Notes: generated by a model not told the origin, from the sequence alone. A stretch of DNA of 64,000 nt from Diphasiastrum complanatum (GCA_029204225.1 CM055110.1:22338881-22402880); one strand, 5' to 3'. Counted from the stretch's first letter, positions 1 through 11,530 are shown. Numbers and translations are program-made.

Positions 1-293
1 TGGTAGAAATATTTCCAAGACCACAACCGAAGCTCCATCTCAATTAGTAACGTCCTCGAAGTCATCAATATACAAACCAAAGAGAGTAGGTGAAAGAGAG
101 TACCCATCTTCAATCCTTCACAAAATGCCATCACTACCAATAATGTATTTGTAGTCCCACGACCTCTATATAAGCAAGGGCCATAGAAATTAGTTGAAGA
201 GTTTCTTGATGTCCACAAAGCAACAATAAACTCTCTCTCATCTGTGCTTGCTCAATAATGGACCTGAGGGTAATTATATGATCTATGGTGTCA
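1..293 (-). pseudogene. LINE reverse-transcriptase fragment (LINE-1 family)
   Basis: Decayed part of a non-LTR retrotransposon RT. Short stretches, such as the one reading 'tcatcaatatacaaacc' near 64 and 'tccacaaagcaacaat' near 213, match the better preserved LINE at 50.8-51.1 kb on the same strand. There they encode the segment from the '[10 protein letters not shown]' block to the block before YVDD. The spacing between the two is about 70 bases shorter here, so the copy carries an internal deletion. The homology stops exactly where the gypsy-1 LTR begins, so this LINE was the insertion target. The upstream part lies outside the window. Confidence 0.65.
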
Positions 294-845
294 TGTGCCA
301 TACCTCTCAATCCAAGCCAAGCAAGCTAGAACAAGGAGGCAACCACCACACCTATGTTGAAGAGAACCAAAGATGAAGAATAACCACAAGCTACCACAAA
401 GCTCATATCAAAGTGAAGCTCAAGAGGAGATGGATTTAATAATAGAGGGTGATGAGTACATGAATTCATGTGATGGGGCACATGAGACCTAGCAAGATCA
501 AGATCCCAAGGCTCACATTTACAAAGGAGAAAGAGGAGATGGAGCTCCTAGTTCTGTCAATTGCATATGAGCCAAAAGATTCCAAAAGTGATGTCTCTTG
601 TCTACTTATAGACAAGTTCCCTAACTTAACTTAACATAACTATCTTGAAGGATAGTTAGCCCTTGTTAAGTATTATTTAACCTACATTGGGCCCTTAGTG
701 GCCTATTATCCTTATTTATTACTTTGAAGGGCCTAAAGAGGGAAACGTCTTGCTCTTAAGGCTAACAGTTCCTTTTGGGCCTACAGAGCTTATAATGGAT
801 ATTTTAAGGCATTGATAGACATTGATGTACTAGACGTACATGACA
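294..845 (-). repeat. Gypsy-1 3' LTR (552 bp)
   Basis: Begins TGTGCCATACC and ends GTACATGACA on the + strand, so it has TG...CA ends. The first ~70 bases recur at 12,719-12,788 beside the primer binding site, which identifies them as LTR sequence. A G-rich polypurine tract adjoins its right end, as expected for the 3' LTR of a minus-strand element. Confidence 0.88.
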
Positions 846-857
846 ATCCCCCCACTT
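846..857 (-). other. Gypsy-1 polypurine tract
   Basis: Reads AAGTGGGGGGAT on the minus strand and directly abuts the 3' LTR. It is the expected primer for plus-strand DNA synthesis. Confidence 0.8.
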
Positions 858-967
858 AGACATTTTTGTCCTCAAAAATGAAGACATCCGCTTAATAGCT
901 CTAGTAATACAGCTAAGTAGTATCAATTGAGAATGTCATTCCCAACAACTTCATGGCAATAGTCATG

Positions 968-2500
968 GCCACTTTTGAATAAACGAGCTGTTGACCCAAG
1001 AATTGCCTTCATCGGGAAGGTTCTTCCAGTGAATTAGATATTCTTTGATGAGCTTCTCATTTCGCAATACCTTGTCCCGATATCCAACAATTTTGGCTGG
1101 TTCTAGAACCATATTACCCTCAAGATCCAACTGTGGTAGAGTTCTCCCAAACTCCTCTTTAGAAGAGATACATGGAACACACGATACATACGGGTCGTTG
1201 ATGGTAGATCCAGTTCGTAATTCAACTCTCCAATCTTCTTCACAATCTTGAAGAGTTCATAAAATCTCGGAGCCAACTTTCCGCTTTGAGTTTCCTTCAG
1301 CTTAGTGTATCTATAAGGTTGTAACCTTAAATACACAAAATCCCCTTCAACAAAATCACGAAAAGTCCATTTTTGATCAGCATATTGTTTCATTCGTATC
1401 TGTGCTGCTTTAATACGCTCCTGATTGGCTCTCAGAATATCATTCATGTGCTGAATCTGGTCCACAACTGCTGGAACTACAACCTCTGACAAATCCGCAC
1501 TAATGGGTTGTAATGGTTCATGGCCATATAATGCAAAGAAAGGTGTCATACCAATTGACACATGTGGAGTACTATTATAACAAAATTCAGCAAGGTACAA
1601 CCAATCAACCCACTTTGTCTAGTGATTCGAAACAAAATGTCGCAAATAACACTCCAACCATTGGTTGACCCTTTCCGTTTGTCCATCAGTTTCTAGATGA
1701 AATGATGTACTTAAGCACATTTTAGTGCCCAACCTGTCTATTAAGACCTTCCAAAAAGTGGAAATAAACCTGCCATCTCTATCACTCACTATCTCCTTCG
1801 GTATTCCATGTAACTTGAAAACATTCTTCAAAAATATTTGTGCTATTTGGGCTGCATTATCAATAGTTTTATAAGGTAGGAAATGTGCATATTTTGTAAG
1901 CTGATCCACCACCACATAGATACCATCATATCCCCCAGTCGTTGTTGGCAAGAAAGGTATAAAATCCATACTAATACTTGTCCAACGTTGTGTAGGAATA
2001 GATAACAGATGCAATAAACCCGGTTGCTTGACATGTTCCACCTTATTCACTTGACAAGGAATACATTCTTGCACATATGTGTATATAGCTTTCTTCATAC
2101 TAGCCCATTTGAATAGCTTTCGGATGGTTTAATATGTCTTCAAAATTCCACTATGCCCAGCACTTGGAGATGAGTGTAGCTCATACAATACGTGGTATAA
2201 ATTTGGATTTAGGGGCAAGCACAACTCTAGAATTGTCATACAACAATATTTGTCCTTGCTTCTTATAACAGGGGTGAACAACTGAATTAGAGTCTTGAGA
2301 TTCCTCCCAAATCTCTTTCAAGTCTGGATCCTCCATATATTCAGCTTGAATGTCTCTTATCCAATCTGCACTCAATGCAGTTATTGCGAAAATTGTGCTG
2401 AATCTCAAATTTGACCACAACATTTTGTGCTCCTCCATCAAAGGACGATCCAAAATTTTGTTCTGGTGTTCCTCCAAATAAGCTGCATATTCCTCTAAAG
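968..2500 (-). pseudogene. Gypsy-1 integrase with C-terminal chromodomain
   Basis: DDE integrase in broken frames. From high to low coordinates: the end of an H2C2 zinc-binding region (ECIPCQVNK near 2,050), catalytic core with first Asp in 'SMDFIPF', second in 'SDRDGRF' and Glu in 'DGQTERVNQ', then the C-terminal 'FHVSLLKR' block near 1,190. After a frameshift near 1,165 a chromodomain-like segment follows ('EYLIHWKNLPDEGNSWV'), ending at a stop near 968. Chromodomains of this class are known to guide integration to heterochromatin. Stops near 1,600 and 2,100 inactivate the frame. Confidence 0.85.
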
Positions 2501-2579
2501 ATTATGAAGATGCATTCATCTCTAAAGACCATATTTTTGATAGCGCATCTGCAACCACATTGTCCTTTCCTATAAGATA

Positions 2580-4012
2580 TTCAATGCTAAAATCATAAGA
2601 TTGAACCTTGCGACAACCATCTCTTCTGCTTATCATTCAATTGCTTTTGGCTTAAAAAATATTTCAAACTATGATGGTCACTTTTAATCAAGAATTTAGA
2701 ACCATATAAATAGTGTCGCCATTTCTTGAGGGCACGCACAATTGCCAACATTTCCTTATCATGAGTATGATATGATGCTTCTTTGTCAGTGAGTTTCCTA
2801 CTTTCATAGGGAATGACTCCATCTGATTGACTCAAAATAGCTCCCAACCATGTGCCACTAGGCATCCACTGTAACCATGAAAGGTAAGTTGAAGTTGGGT
2901 TGCACTAGTAAAAGAGCCATTACCAACGATTCTTAAGAGCTTCGAAAGCCATCTGAGTTTTCTCATTCCATTCAAACTTATCCTTTCTCAGAAGATGGGT
3001 ATGCGATGCTGCCACTTTTGAGAAGTCCTGAATGAATCTTCTATAATAGGGTGCTAAACCCATGAATTCTCTCAATTCTCTGGCGCTGTTAGGTGAAATC
3101 CAATTCTTGATTGCCTCAATCTTCTTCTCATCCACCTTGAATCCCTCCTTGGACACAATGTGTTCCAAGTATTCCACCTCATCTCGAGCGAATTCACATT
3201 TGGTTATCTTTGCAAACAAGTTGTATTCTCGAAGAATACTTAAAATTGTATTCAAATGTTTCGCATGCTCTTCCATGTTCTTGCTATATATCATGATGTC
3301 GTCAAAGAATACTAACACAAACAAATAAAGATAAGGTTCAAAAATATGATTCATAAGAGCCTGAAAAGTCATAGGAGTACTAGTTAATCCGAAAGACATA
3401 ACTTTGAATTCATAATGTCCCCTATCAGTTCATAAAGTTGTTTTATGTTGATCCTCTTCTTTGACCTTAATCTAATGGTATCCTGAACGTAGATCTATTT
3501 TCGAAAAGACGTTGGCTCCCTTTAAAGCATCCAACAAATCATCCACCCTAGGAATTGGATATCTGTTTTTTTATGGTCACTTTATTAAGAGCTCAATAAT
3601 CAATACACATCTTGAACGTTCCATCTTTCTTCTTAACCAACAACACAGGACAGGCAAAAGGTGATTTACTTCGAACAATAAATTTTTGTGAGAGTAACTC
3701 CTAAACCTATTGATGGACTTCTTCTTTTTCGGCCCTTGATAGTCTGTAAGGTGGTAAATTGACCGGTTTAGTTCTCGATTCCAACTCAATGGGATGGTCC
3801 ACAAATCTGGAAGGAGGTTCACCTTTGGGTAACTGATCAACAAACACATCGGAAAATTTACTTAATATCTTCCAAATCTTTGGATCTTTCATGCTTTGTT
3901 TTACCTTGGCCAATGGTTTTGTTTTGACTTGCTTGACTTGTCCCTCAACTTCTTCGATCCTGAGCACAAACATTTGCACATTTGATCTAGACAGCCTTTG
4001 AGCCTTCTCCAC
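2580..4012 (-). pseudogene. Gypsy-1 reverse transcriptase and RNase H
   Basis: RT (RVT_1 type) followed by RNase H of Ty3/gypsy elements. Seen: the N-terminal 'DVFVDQLPKGEPPSRFVDHPIEL' region shortened here to its key block PPSRFVDH, the 'MSFGLTSTPMTFQALMN' block, and the catalytic aspartates in 'VFFDDIMIYS' near 3,300. The connection domain has 'EFMGLAPYYRRFI'. RNase H has 'PYESRKLTDKEASYHTHDKE' and 'SDHHSLKYFL'. The frame breaks near 3,580, 3,400 and 2,900, so no continuous polyprotein remains. Confidence 0.88.
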
Positions 4013-4226
4013 AGAAATCAGTTACAAAGTTGAACGTTGCTGAGTAGATTGAACGTTGTGTAGTTCAAATTGGCGTTCTCCTTGTCTAAAGCTCATCAGT
4101 CCTTAATCGAAGTCGATTGTCACATTTCCAAGGTCTTAAGCCATTCCACCCCTAGTATAATATCAATTGGGCCCAGCTCCACAATATGGAAACTCGTTTT
4201 AAGAGTATAGTCCTTGATTTGCAAGT

Positions 4227-4640
4227 TCACCACTGGGGTGATATTATTACAAGGGGGATGGTTACTCCATTGGCAATCTGTACTCTCATCTTATCACAAT
4301 GATCCAAAGATGCTAAACCGCAGCTTCGTAATGACCTACTGTTAAAGAAATTATGCGTATTACCACTATATATTAAACAAAATACTTTCCTTCCATTAAT
4401 AAATGATTGCACACAGAAGGTTTTGTTATAATGGGATCCATTAAAAGCATTTAGAGATATGCTCAATAGCTTTCTGATCCCTCCTAATGGATCTTTCCTG
4501 CTATCCGTGGTCTGATTGATGGTTTGGTGATTCCTCATCGGATCAGGTGTCTTCATTTCCTTGATTATTATTTTGCAGCGGCTCAGTGTCAATGACATTC
4601 TCTGAAAAAGTGCTAATATCGTCTTCGTTATCTTCAACAA
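4227..4640 (-). pseudogene. Gypsy-1 aspartic protease region
   Basis: Retropepsin-like segment. The usual catalytic motif of this lineage, D-S-G-[ST]-T-H-N-F, appears as 'YSGNTHNFF', so the catalytic Asp position reads Tyr. This suggests an inactive copy. It lies between the Gag zinc knuckle and the RT as expected for a chromovirus polyprotein. Confidence 0.7.
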
Positions 4641-5327
4641 TCAAGGAGATCCATGCAAACTTAGATTTGTCACACTTATGCCCTGGTTTCCATTTTTGCT
4701 TACAAGTGAAACATAAGCCTTGTTGCCGCAGTCGATCTATCTCGGCCTTTGATCTGACAAGTTTCACCTCCGGCTTGGCCTCCGTGTCGCTCACTTGTTT
4801 CTTACCACTATTCTTCTTATCAGCTTCTTTAACTGTCGGGTACTAGAGGATTGTGCTCTTTCTTTATCATGTCGACGAATATCAGAATTTCGCTCAACTT
4901 TCCATCTGTTAAATTCATATCGAGGTGCTCCCAATTTACTCGACCACTTACCAGCATATTTAGGCTCGATTTTAAGAGCCACCCGCATAGCTTGATTGAG
5001 ATTAGTACATAAACATGATGCTACATCAGCTCCAATATCTGGTTGTAGTCCCTCTATATACCTTTGCAAATGATCTGCATCAGACATTGTGGATAACTTA
5101 AGAGTTAGACTCAAGAAATCAAAGTTATACTCTTGTATCGAACTCTTCTGGAGTATCTTCGTCCATCTTCTGAAGTTGTCATCATCCTGGAATGGTCTTC
5201 TGAAGGTCTCAATACAAGCACTCTTAAATAATGGCCAATTACTTCATGCGTTACATTCCTCTATTGATAGTCTATTGTCCCTCCGCTTCCACCAGTCATA
5301 GGCTGCTTCCTCAAAATGGATTGTAGC
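4543..5327 (-). pseudogene. Gypsy-1 gag, C-terminal part
   Basis: Capsid/nucleocapsid part of Gag. It starts at the copia-1 insertion site with a typical retrotransposon-gag sequence ('FEEAAYDWW'), continues with 'YIEGLQPDIGADV', and ends with one zinc knuckle 'CFTCKQKWKPGHKC' near 4,700. One in-frame stop lies near 5,245 and a frameshift near 4,795. The N-terminal half is on the other side of the nested copia at 10,938-11,530. Confidence 0.82.
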
Positions 5328-5332
5328 GAAAG
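5328..5332. repeat. Target-site duplication of copia-1 (left copy)
   Basis: GAAAG here and AAAAG at 10,933-10,937, directly outside the LTR ends: a 5-bp duplication with one later substitution. Removing the copia plus one copy lets the gypsy-1 gag frame run through without a break. Confidence 0.75.
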
Positions 5333-6422
5333 TGTTGGGGAAAAAAAAAAAGGAAAGGAGGGTGTGAGAAACAAAAATAGCTCGAAAAGAAGCCAACTCG
5401 AAACTCAAACGAGAAACGAACTCGAACAGAAAGTGTTCGTGCGCAGCGGAATGAGCTATATTACTCTTTCCCTAAGCATGACTACGCCTATCAGAAATGA
5501 ACAGACCGTTAGTGATAGAAATCACGGTCAATCTGATTACGTAGCCAAACATTAAGCAACAAAAACATCAGAAGGATAATTTGTCGCGAACAGCTAGATT
5601 AATAATAATTCGCTAAGAACAGACTACCAGATTGAGCAATAAGAGAGTCAGACAGAATGTAGAAAAACATAGCAATATTGACACAAATCTGAACGCAGAA
5701 CGAGATAGAGTTGTTATCAGATTAAGTATAACAAAATATACATGTCAATAATGTTGTGGAGCACAAGACAATAGCAGACAAAACCGCGTGCTCTACAAAG
5801 CTAATTCAATCTATAAAAGGAATGAACCTGTAACTAACAATACAAAATAATCAATGCGCAACGCATGTATTTCGTCTATCTCTGATAAGCTTCTGAAGCT
5901 ATTATTTTCACACACACTATTGAATATGCAAGTGGTATTCAATACATACACAATTTTACATGTGTGCAGATGGAGAAAGTAGAAAGTGGATGTGCTATCT
6001 ATACGAGATAGTGGGTGGTTGCTGTCGTTGTCAAATTTGTTAACACAATTGCATGGAATGAGCATGAGAAGGCCACGACGTCAGCCTTTGATGAAATGAA
6101 CATTGGTGAAGATGCAAAAAATACGAAACTCTGACAAATGCCTTAGGATTTGATTTACAGGGTGCTTCCGCTTTTCCTAGGGCACCTTCGGTATTTTGTA
6201 AGGCAGTGTCGTCTTTTTCGCCTATCACAAATCACGCGTAAAAACACAATGTCGCCTTTTTCGCATGTGGAAATTACTTGTATTTATGCAGACAGTCGAG
6301 GATTTCGTCAGCCTTATTTTACATGTAAATATGTAGACTGTGTGACAACATGAGTAAATATGCATAATGAATGGAGGCAGATTAAAATGTGATTTAGGAG
6401 AGTAGAGGAGATAAATCCAACA
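5333..6422 (-). repeat. Copia-1 3' LTR (1,090 bp)
   Basis: Ends are TGTTGG...CCAACA, perfect 6-bp terminal inverted repeats. About 300 bases next to its right end recur in direct orientation at 10,633-10,932. Another part (about 5,780-6,118) recurs in opposite orientation at 8,561-8,905. A purine-rich tract abuts 6,422. Confidence 0.87.
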
Positions 6423-6438
6423 CCCTCTCTTAATCTAG
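6423..6438 (-). other. Copia-1 polypurine tract
   Basis: Reads ctagattaagagaggg on the minus strand and abuts the LTR start TGTTGG. Typical position and composition. Confidence 0.72.
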
Positions 6439-6529
6439 ATCCGTGAATGCCTTGATCTTCAGACTGAGCAATGCACAAAATTTTTGTGTGCATTAACACT
6501 TACTACCTTCATAAATATATTTGCAACCA

Positions 6530-7922
6530 TGTCCTACGTTATGCAGTACGTTAAGCTCACCTCCTTGTTGAGAACCTTGCCCCTGATGTAGTGATATCTG
6601 ATTTCAATGTGCTTACTCCTAGAGTGAAATCTAGGGTTGGCCAATAAGGCAATAGCACCCTGATTATCACATAATAAAATTGTGGGGTTGTACTGATATA
6701 AATTAATGTCTGACAGTAAATTTCTCAACCAAAACGCTTCCTTAATAGATTGAGAAGCAGCAATGTATTCTGCTTTTATAGAAGAAAGTGCGATAGAGGT
6801 TTGCTTACGACTGTTCCATGAGATAGGACCGTCGTTGAAGAAGAATGTAAATCCAGATGTGGACTTACAATTGTCTACATATCCTCCCCAGCTTGCATCA
6901 AAATATCAAATTAGCTGATGAAAATTGTTGTTGTTGACATCTCCATAGCAGATGTCCTGATCCATGGTAGCTCGAATATACCTCATGACTCTTATGAGAG
7001 CCTTCCAATGGGTAATGCCAGGATTAGCCATATATTGGCTAAGTGAGCTTACTACAAAAGAGATATCTGGTCTTGTATAGACCATTGCGTACATGAGAGA
7101 TCCAAGTATTGATTGATAAGGATACTCTCTCATATGCTCCTCTTCCTACTTGGTCTGGGGACATTGGTCCTTTGACAAATGCAGGCCTGGATCCATCGGT
7201 GAGTGAGCTAATTTACAATTCATTAGATTGTATCTGTTAAGAACATTGTGAAGATACCTTTGTTGAGTGATGTAAATCAGTCATCTCGCTCTGTCTCTGT
7301 GGATCTGAATGCCCAGACAGAAGTGAGCTTCGTCCAGATCAGTCATGTCGAACTTTGAAACCAGCATCTGCTTAGAATCCTAGACCAAATTGGTATTGTT
7401 GTTGAAGATCAACGTATCATCCACATATAAGGTGATGATAATGAAGGATTGCTACACTGACTTGGAATAGACGTTGCAATCAACAGTGCTTGGTTTGAAT
7501 CCTTGTTCGATGAAAAATGTGTTGATCATTTGAAACCAAGCTCTGGCAGACTATTTCAAGTTGTAAAGTGCTTTGTGGAGTTTACAGACATGATTCTTCA
7601 TACCTTCCGGAATGTATCCTTCGGGTTGGATCATGTAGATGTCTTCTTGTATAACTCCATTCAGATAAGTTGTTTGTACATCAAGTTGATGTACCTCGAG
7701 GTCGACAACTGCAACATAAGACAGATGTGCTCGGATCGACGAATGCTTGACTACTGAACTGAAAGTCTCGCTGTAGTTGACATCGAAGATCTGAGTGAAT
7801 CCTCGTGCTACTAGTCTTGCCTTCCTACAATCAATTGCTTCATTGGAATTGTATTTAATCTTAAAGATCCATTTGCAATCAATGATATTGTAGCCAATAG
7901 GAGCTTTGACTAGTGACCACAT
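6530..7922 (-). pseudogene. Copia-1 reverse transcriptase and RNase H
   Basis: RVT_2-type RT starting 'MWSLVKAPIGYNIIDCKWIF', with 'KARLVARGFTQ', 'HQLDVQTTYLNG', 'LHKALYNLK' and catalytic 'LYVDDT' near 7,425. Then 'YQSILGSLMYAMVYTRPDI' and copia RNase H with 'SSIKAEYIAAS', 'LCDNQGAIAL' and 'SKHIEIRYHYIR'. Several stops lie between 6,900 and 7,550. The domain order is normal for the minus strand, so this part was not inverted. Confidence 0.88.
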
Positions 7923-8560
7923 CTGGTTTGATTAGAGAGGTATACTCTTTGTCCATATCTTCTCTCCGTAGATCAGAGTCTGGTTGGCTGAGTGCCTCTT
8001 TGACTGTCGTCAGTTCCTGTATCAAGAGGCATGCAAACTCAGGAGTATACCTTGTGGGTTGTGTGCACACTTGGCTTGATCTTTTGGGAGGATTTGATTG
8101 ATGAACCACTCCTTGGACTTGTTGCTGGGTAGTAGCAACGTCTTTGTATGATTCGCTGTCAAAAAGTGGGTCGACAATGGACACGCCTAAGGCAAAAGCT
8201 CGGACAGTTGTGTCAATGGCAGGTGATGAAGGTTCTCCTGGAGCAATATCCTTGCCTTTGATGTCGATGAACTGATCCTTGATAAAGACTGTATCCCAAC
8301 TATACAAATTTTGCTGGGTATCAGGATCATATAGCTTGTATGTATTATCAGATGAAGTATATCCAATCAGGATGGTCTTGAGACCTTGGAAGTCCAATTT
8401 CTTCCTCGTGTCTTTTGGGATCTGCGCGTAGGCAACGCATCCAAACAGTCTTAGGTTCTTCACAGAAGGCTTAGAGCCTGTCCACATTTCGTGGGGTGTC
8501 TTGTCTGAGAGGGCCTTGGTCGAACATCTGTTCTTGACATAGACTGCAGTGGAGACAGCG
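7879..8560 (-). pseudogene. Copia-1 integrase, C-terminal half
   Basis: Starts at the inversion breakpoint with 'AVSTAVYVKNRC', then 'TPHEMWTGSKPSVKNLRLFG' and 'FIGY'-type sequence read here as 'ILIGYTSSDNTYKLYDP'. These are hallmarks of the copia integrase C-terminus and linker before RT. Its missing N-terminal half lies on the other strand and ends at 10,632. Confidence 0.82.
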
Positions 8561-8916
8561 CATTTTTCGCATCTTCACCAATGTTCATTTCAACAAAGGC
8601 TGATGTTGCGGCCTTCTCACGCTCATTCCATGCAACTGTGCTAACAGATTTGACAACGATATTAGCCACCCACGATCTCCTACGGACAGCACATCCACTT
8701 TGTATTTTCTTCATCTACACACCTATAAAATTGTGTATATATTGAATACCACTTCCGTATTCAGCAGTGTGTGTGAAAATAATAGCATCAAAAGCTTATC
8801 AGAGATAGACGAAGTCCATGCCTTGCGCATTGATTCTTTTGTATTGTCAGTAATAGGTTCATTCCTTTTACATATTGAATTAGCTTTGTAGAGCACGGGA
8901 TTTTGTCCGCTATTGT
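8561..8916 (+). repeat. Inner part of copia-1 5' LTR, inverted
   Basis: Reverse complement of about 5,780-6,118 in the 3' LTR (for example 'gcatcttcaccaatgttcat' here). Homology ends near 8,916 without a recognisable primer binding site, so the LTR end and leader were lost. Together with 10,633-10,932 it makes up the broken 5' LTR. Confidence 0.82.
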
Positions 8917-9716
8917 GAAGCTGAAGGATGGAAGGCTTTCGCGCTGATCATCCTCATCATAATGGATATCCGGATCGGCCATGTATCTGAGGCTCAAACA
9001 TCAAAAGAAGTCTGAGACATCTTGAGCACACTATATGAAGTGCGAGATATAGCTTCCAAGCTATATCTTAGGAAGAAATTTTACTCTCTTAAGAAGGCAA
9101 ATGGTGATTCCCTGTAGAATCACATCAATCAATTCAAGAACCTGCTAAGGCAAATGGCCGCTATCGGATCTGTCATAGACGATCAAGACGTAGTGATACA
9201 ACTGCTTACAAGCTTGTCAAGCTCATACAACAGTTGGGTGATGATCATCACGACACATCCAGAACTGACTCTTTAGAGAGTCATTACTATGTTGTTGCAG
9301 GAAGACACATGGAGGAACGAAGCCTCAAGTTCCTCAGCTAATTCTCACGCTTTATACACCAGCAAGAGCACGACTAAGCAAAAGAAGAAGAAAGGCTGAA
9401 AGCAATCAAAGCCAGACCAGAAACTAGCACAACACAAAGAACAGTTGAATCCGCAGATGAAGAAGAAGTTGTTCTGCAGATACTGCAAGCGAAACAACCA
9501 CGAAATTCAGGACTGCCGGATGCTGCAAGCAAATAACAACAACAAGGGGCAGTCGAATCAAGTGGCAAATGCAGCTACAGAAGCTCCACAGCCTATTCAA
9601 AAAGTGGATTATGATGTCTTCATGACCAGCCATCAAGGGAGCATCCAACGAAAGTTCTTGGTTCTTGGATTCCGGAGCCACTTAGCACATGACCAACCTC
9701 ATTGACAGTTGTGAGT
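8917..9716 (+). pseudogene. Copia-1 gag (in the inverted block)
   Basis: Gag of the UBN2 type with a single zinc knuckle 'CRYCKRNNHEIQDC' near 9,475. Upstream residues such as 'RKKFYSLKKANGDSL' and 'LTSLSSSYNSWV' are typical of copia Gag. In-frame stops occur near 9,116, 9,273 and 9,400. The start is missing because of the deletion at 8,916. Confidence 0.8.
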
Positions 9717-10632
9717 CCTATACACATTATAGTACCAATAAATATGTTCACCTTAGCGACAATAGCACACAAGTTATTAAAGGTGAAGGTACTGTGGGAT
9801 TGAGCTTTGCAAATGATCGGTCTTAGCTACTTTCTAAAGTCTTGTATGTACCAAATTTATCTACGAATCTGCTCTCTGTAAGCATAATCACAGATCTAGG
9901 ACATAGAATAGAATTCGAATGTGATCAGTACAAAGTAGTTGATAGGACAGACAAGATCCTAACACTTGAAAAGAGACATGGATACTTGTATAAATTAAGT
10001 CATTGCTTTTCTGCCTCTAGTCAGGCGTTCAGTACTTTGATTCATGCAAATAAAAGTTTACTTTGGCATTATAGACTTGGTCACTTGAATTATGCTACTG
10101 TACAACAAATGTCTAGACAATCTATTGTTTTTGATCTTGACTATCCTCGTGATAAAGTCGAGTTATCTGTCTGTCAAGACTGTCTAGTTGCTAAACAGAT
10201 AAGGAAACCATTTAAATCAGGCCATCAGCATATTGCTAGGGAATTGTTAGACATTGTACGTTCAAACATTTGTGGCCCGATGTAAAATCCATCGTAAAGG
10301 ATGCAAAATATTTTATAACTTTTATTGATGAATTTTTCAGAAGGACTATGGTGTACTTTAAAAAGAAGAAATCAGAAGCCTTCAACTCTTTCAGAATCTT
10401 CAAAGAGCATGCAAAAAAAGAGACTGGAAGGACGATCAAGGCCCTAAGGTCAAACAATGGTGGAGAATATATCTCTATCGAGTTTAAGGAGTACTGCCAA
10501 AGCCAAGGCATTGAGCAGCAATTCATTACTCCTTACAGTCCTCAGTCTAATGGCTTAGCCGAGAGGAAGAATCGTACCCTGGTTGAATCAGCCAAATGTA
10601 TGCTAGCGCATGCATCACTGCCCACAAGATTC
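9655..10632 (+). pseudogene. Copia-1 protease, GAG-pre-integrase and integrase N-terminal half
   Basis: A damaged protease start (canonical 'WxLDSGAT' is frameshifted near 9,670), then 'LYVPNLSTNLLSVS', the GAG-pre-integrase block 'LLWHYRLGHLNYATVQQM' with 'CQDCLVAKQIRKPF', and after a frameshift near 10,275 the integrase core 'FITFIDEF', 'LRSNNGGEYIS', 'PQSNGLAERKNRTLVE'. It breaks off after 'LPTRF', exactly where the minus-strand part at 8,560 resumes. Confidence 0.83.
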
Positions 10633-10932
10633 CGGGACACTGGAAAATGCCTTAGGATTTGATTTATAGGGTGCCTCCACTTTTCCTAGGGCACCTTCGG
10701 CATTTTGTAAGGCAGTGTCGCCTTTTTCGCCTGTCACAAATCACGTGTAAAAACATAGTGTCGCATTTTTCGCCTGTGGAAAATTACTTGTATTTATATA
10801 GATAGTCGAGTTTTTCGCCTGTCTTATTTTACATGTAAATATGCAGACTGTGCGACAACATGAGTAAAAATGTAGCATGAATGGAGATAGATTAAAATAG
10901 GATTTAGGAGAGTAGAGGAGATAAATCCTACA
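10633..10932 (-). repeat. Outer part of copia-1 5' LTR
   Basis: Direct repeat of about 6,130-6,422, from 'ccttaggatttgatttatag' to 'gataaatcctaca'. It begins TGTAGGATTT on the minus strand. It is joined on its left to integrase sequence instead of the rest of the LTR, which marks the right inversion breakpoint. Confidence 0.83.
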
Positions 10933-10937
10933 AAAAG

Positions 10938-11530
10938 TAATTTTAGCTTGATCAGGTCTATCGAACAGGGTGAAGTAACGATCTAATTTATCCAACCACT
11001 CTTCAATGTCAAGGGTCTTAAAGTCACCATTGAATTTCTGAATAGTAATCTTATCCTTGTATTTCCAAGCTTTAAAGTGATTCCGTTGTTCATGAAACCT
11101 CGTTGATTGTTGCACTCGTTGTTCTGACATTCCCCTGTCATTTCCAAGTCTAACCGGGTATTCAATAAGACTTTTAATACATGTTTTCCCTTGTCCATGT
11201 CAATTCTCTGGACATCTTGAGAAGATGTTACATTTTGTGACGGAGATGGTAGTTGAAATGGGCTCATTATATCTTTGGTCAGTTCCGGCAATTCTGTCTT
11301 GCCTACAACCTAGACTATCAAACAATTTTGTCCATTTTACCTCATCACCTTGCCGATCTTGTCTCATTCCTTGCAACATTGCCACTATCAAATCTTGTGT
11401 GGCCTGCATTTTACTTAGTAAGTTCTCTTGTTGGTTTGAAACCTATAGTTCTTCCACCATCTCTTTAGCAGGCGAGTTGTCTTTAGGTGCATTATTTTTA
11501 ACCACATTTTGTTTCCCTCAACCACCCATT
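10938..11530 (-). pseudogene. Gypsy-1 gag, N-terminal part
   Basis: Gag N-terminus containing 'LIVAMLQGMRQD' and the segment 'KFNGDFKTLDIEEWLDKLDR', the start of the retrotransposon-gag domain. It probably starts at 'MGG' near 11,530, followed by an immediate stop in this copy. It continues at 5,327 once the copia is removed. Confidence 0.78.

Larger units (their letters stand above)
5333..10932 (-). mobile_element. Ty1/copia 'copia-1' with an internal inversion
   Basis: A copia element inserted on the minus strand in gypsy-1 gag. Left to right it shows 3' LTR, RNase H, RT and C-terminal integrase (all minus), then an LTR piece, gag, protease and N-terminal integrase (all plus), then the outer part of the 5' LTR (minus). 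The two integrase halves fit each other within a few codons, and the two LTR pieces are the two halves of one LTR. So the block 8,561-10,632 (about 2.07 kb) was inverted in place. A further deletion removed ~430 bp of the LTR end, the primer binding site and the start of gag near 8,916. Numerous stops; dead. Confidence 0.85.
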
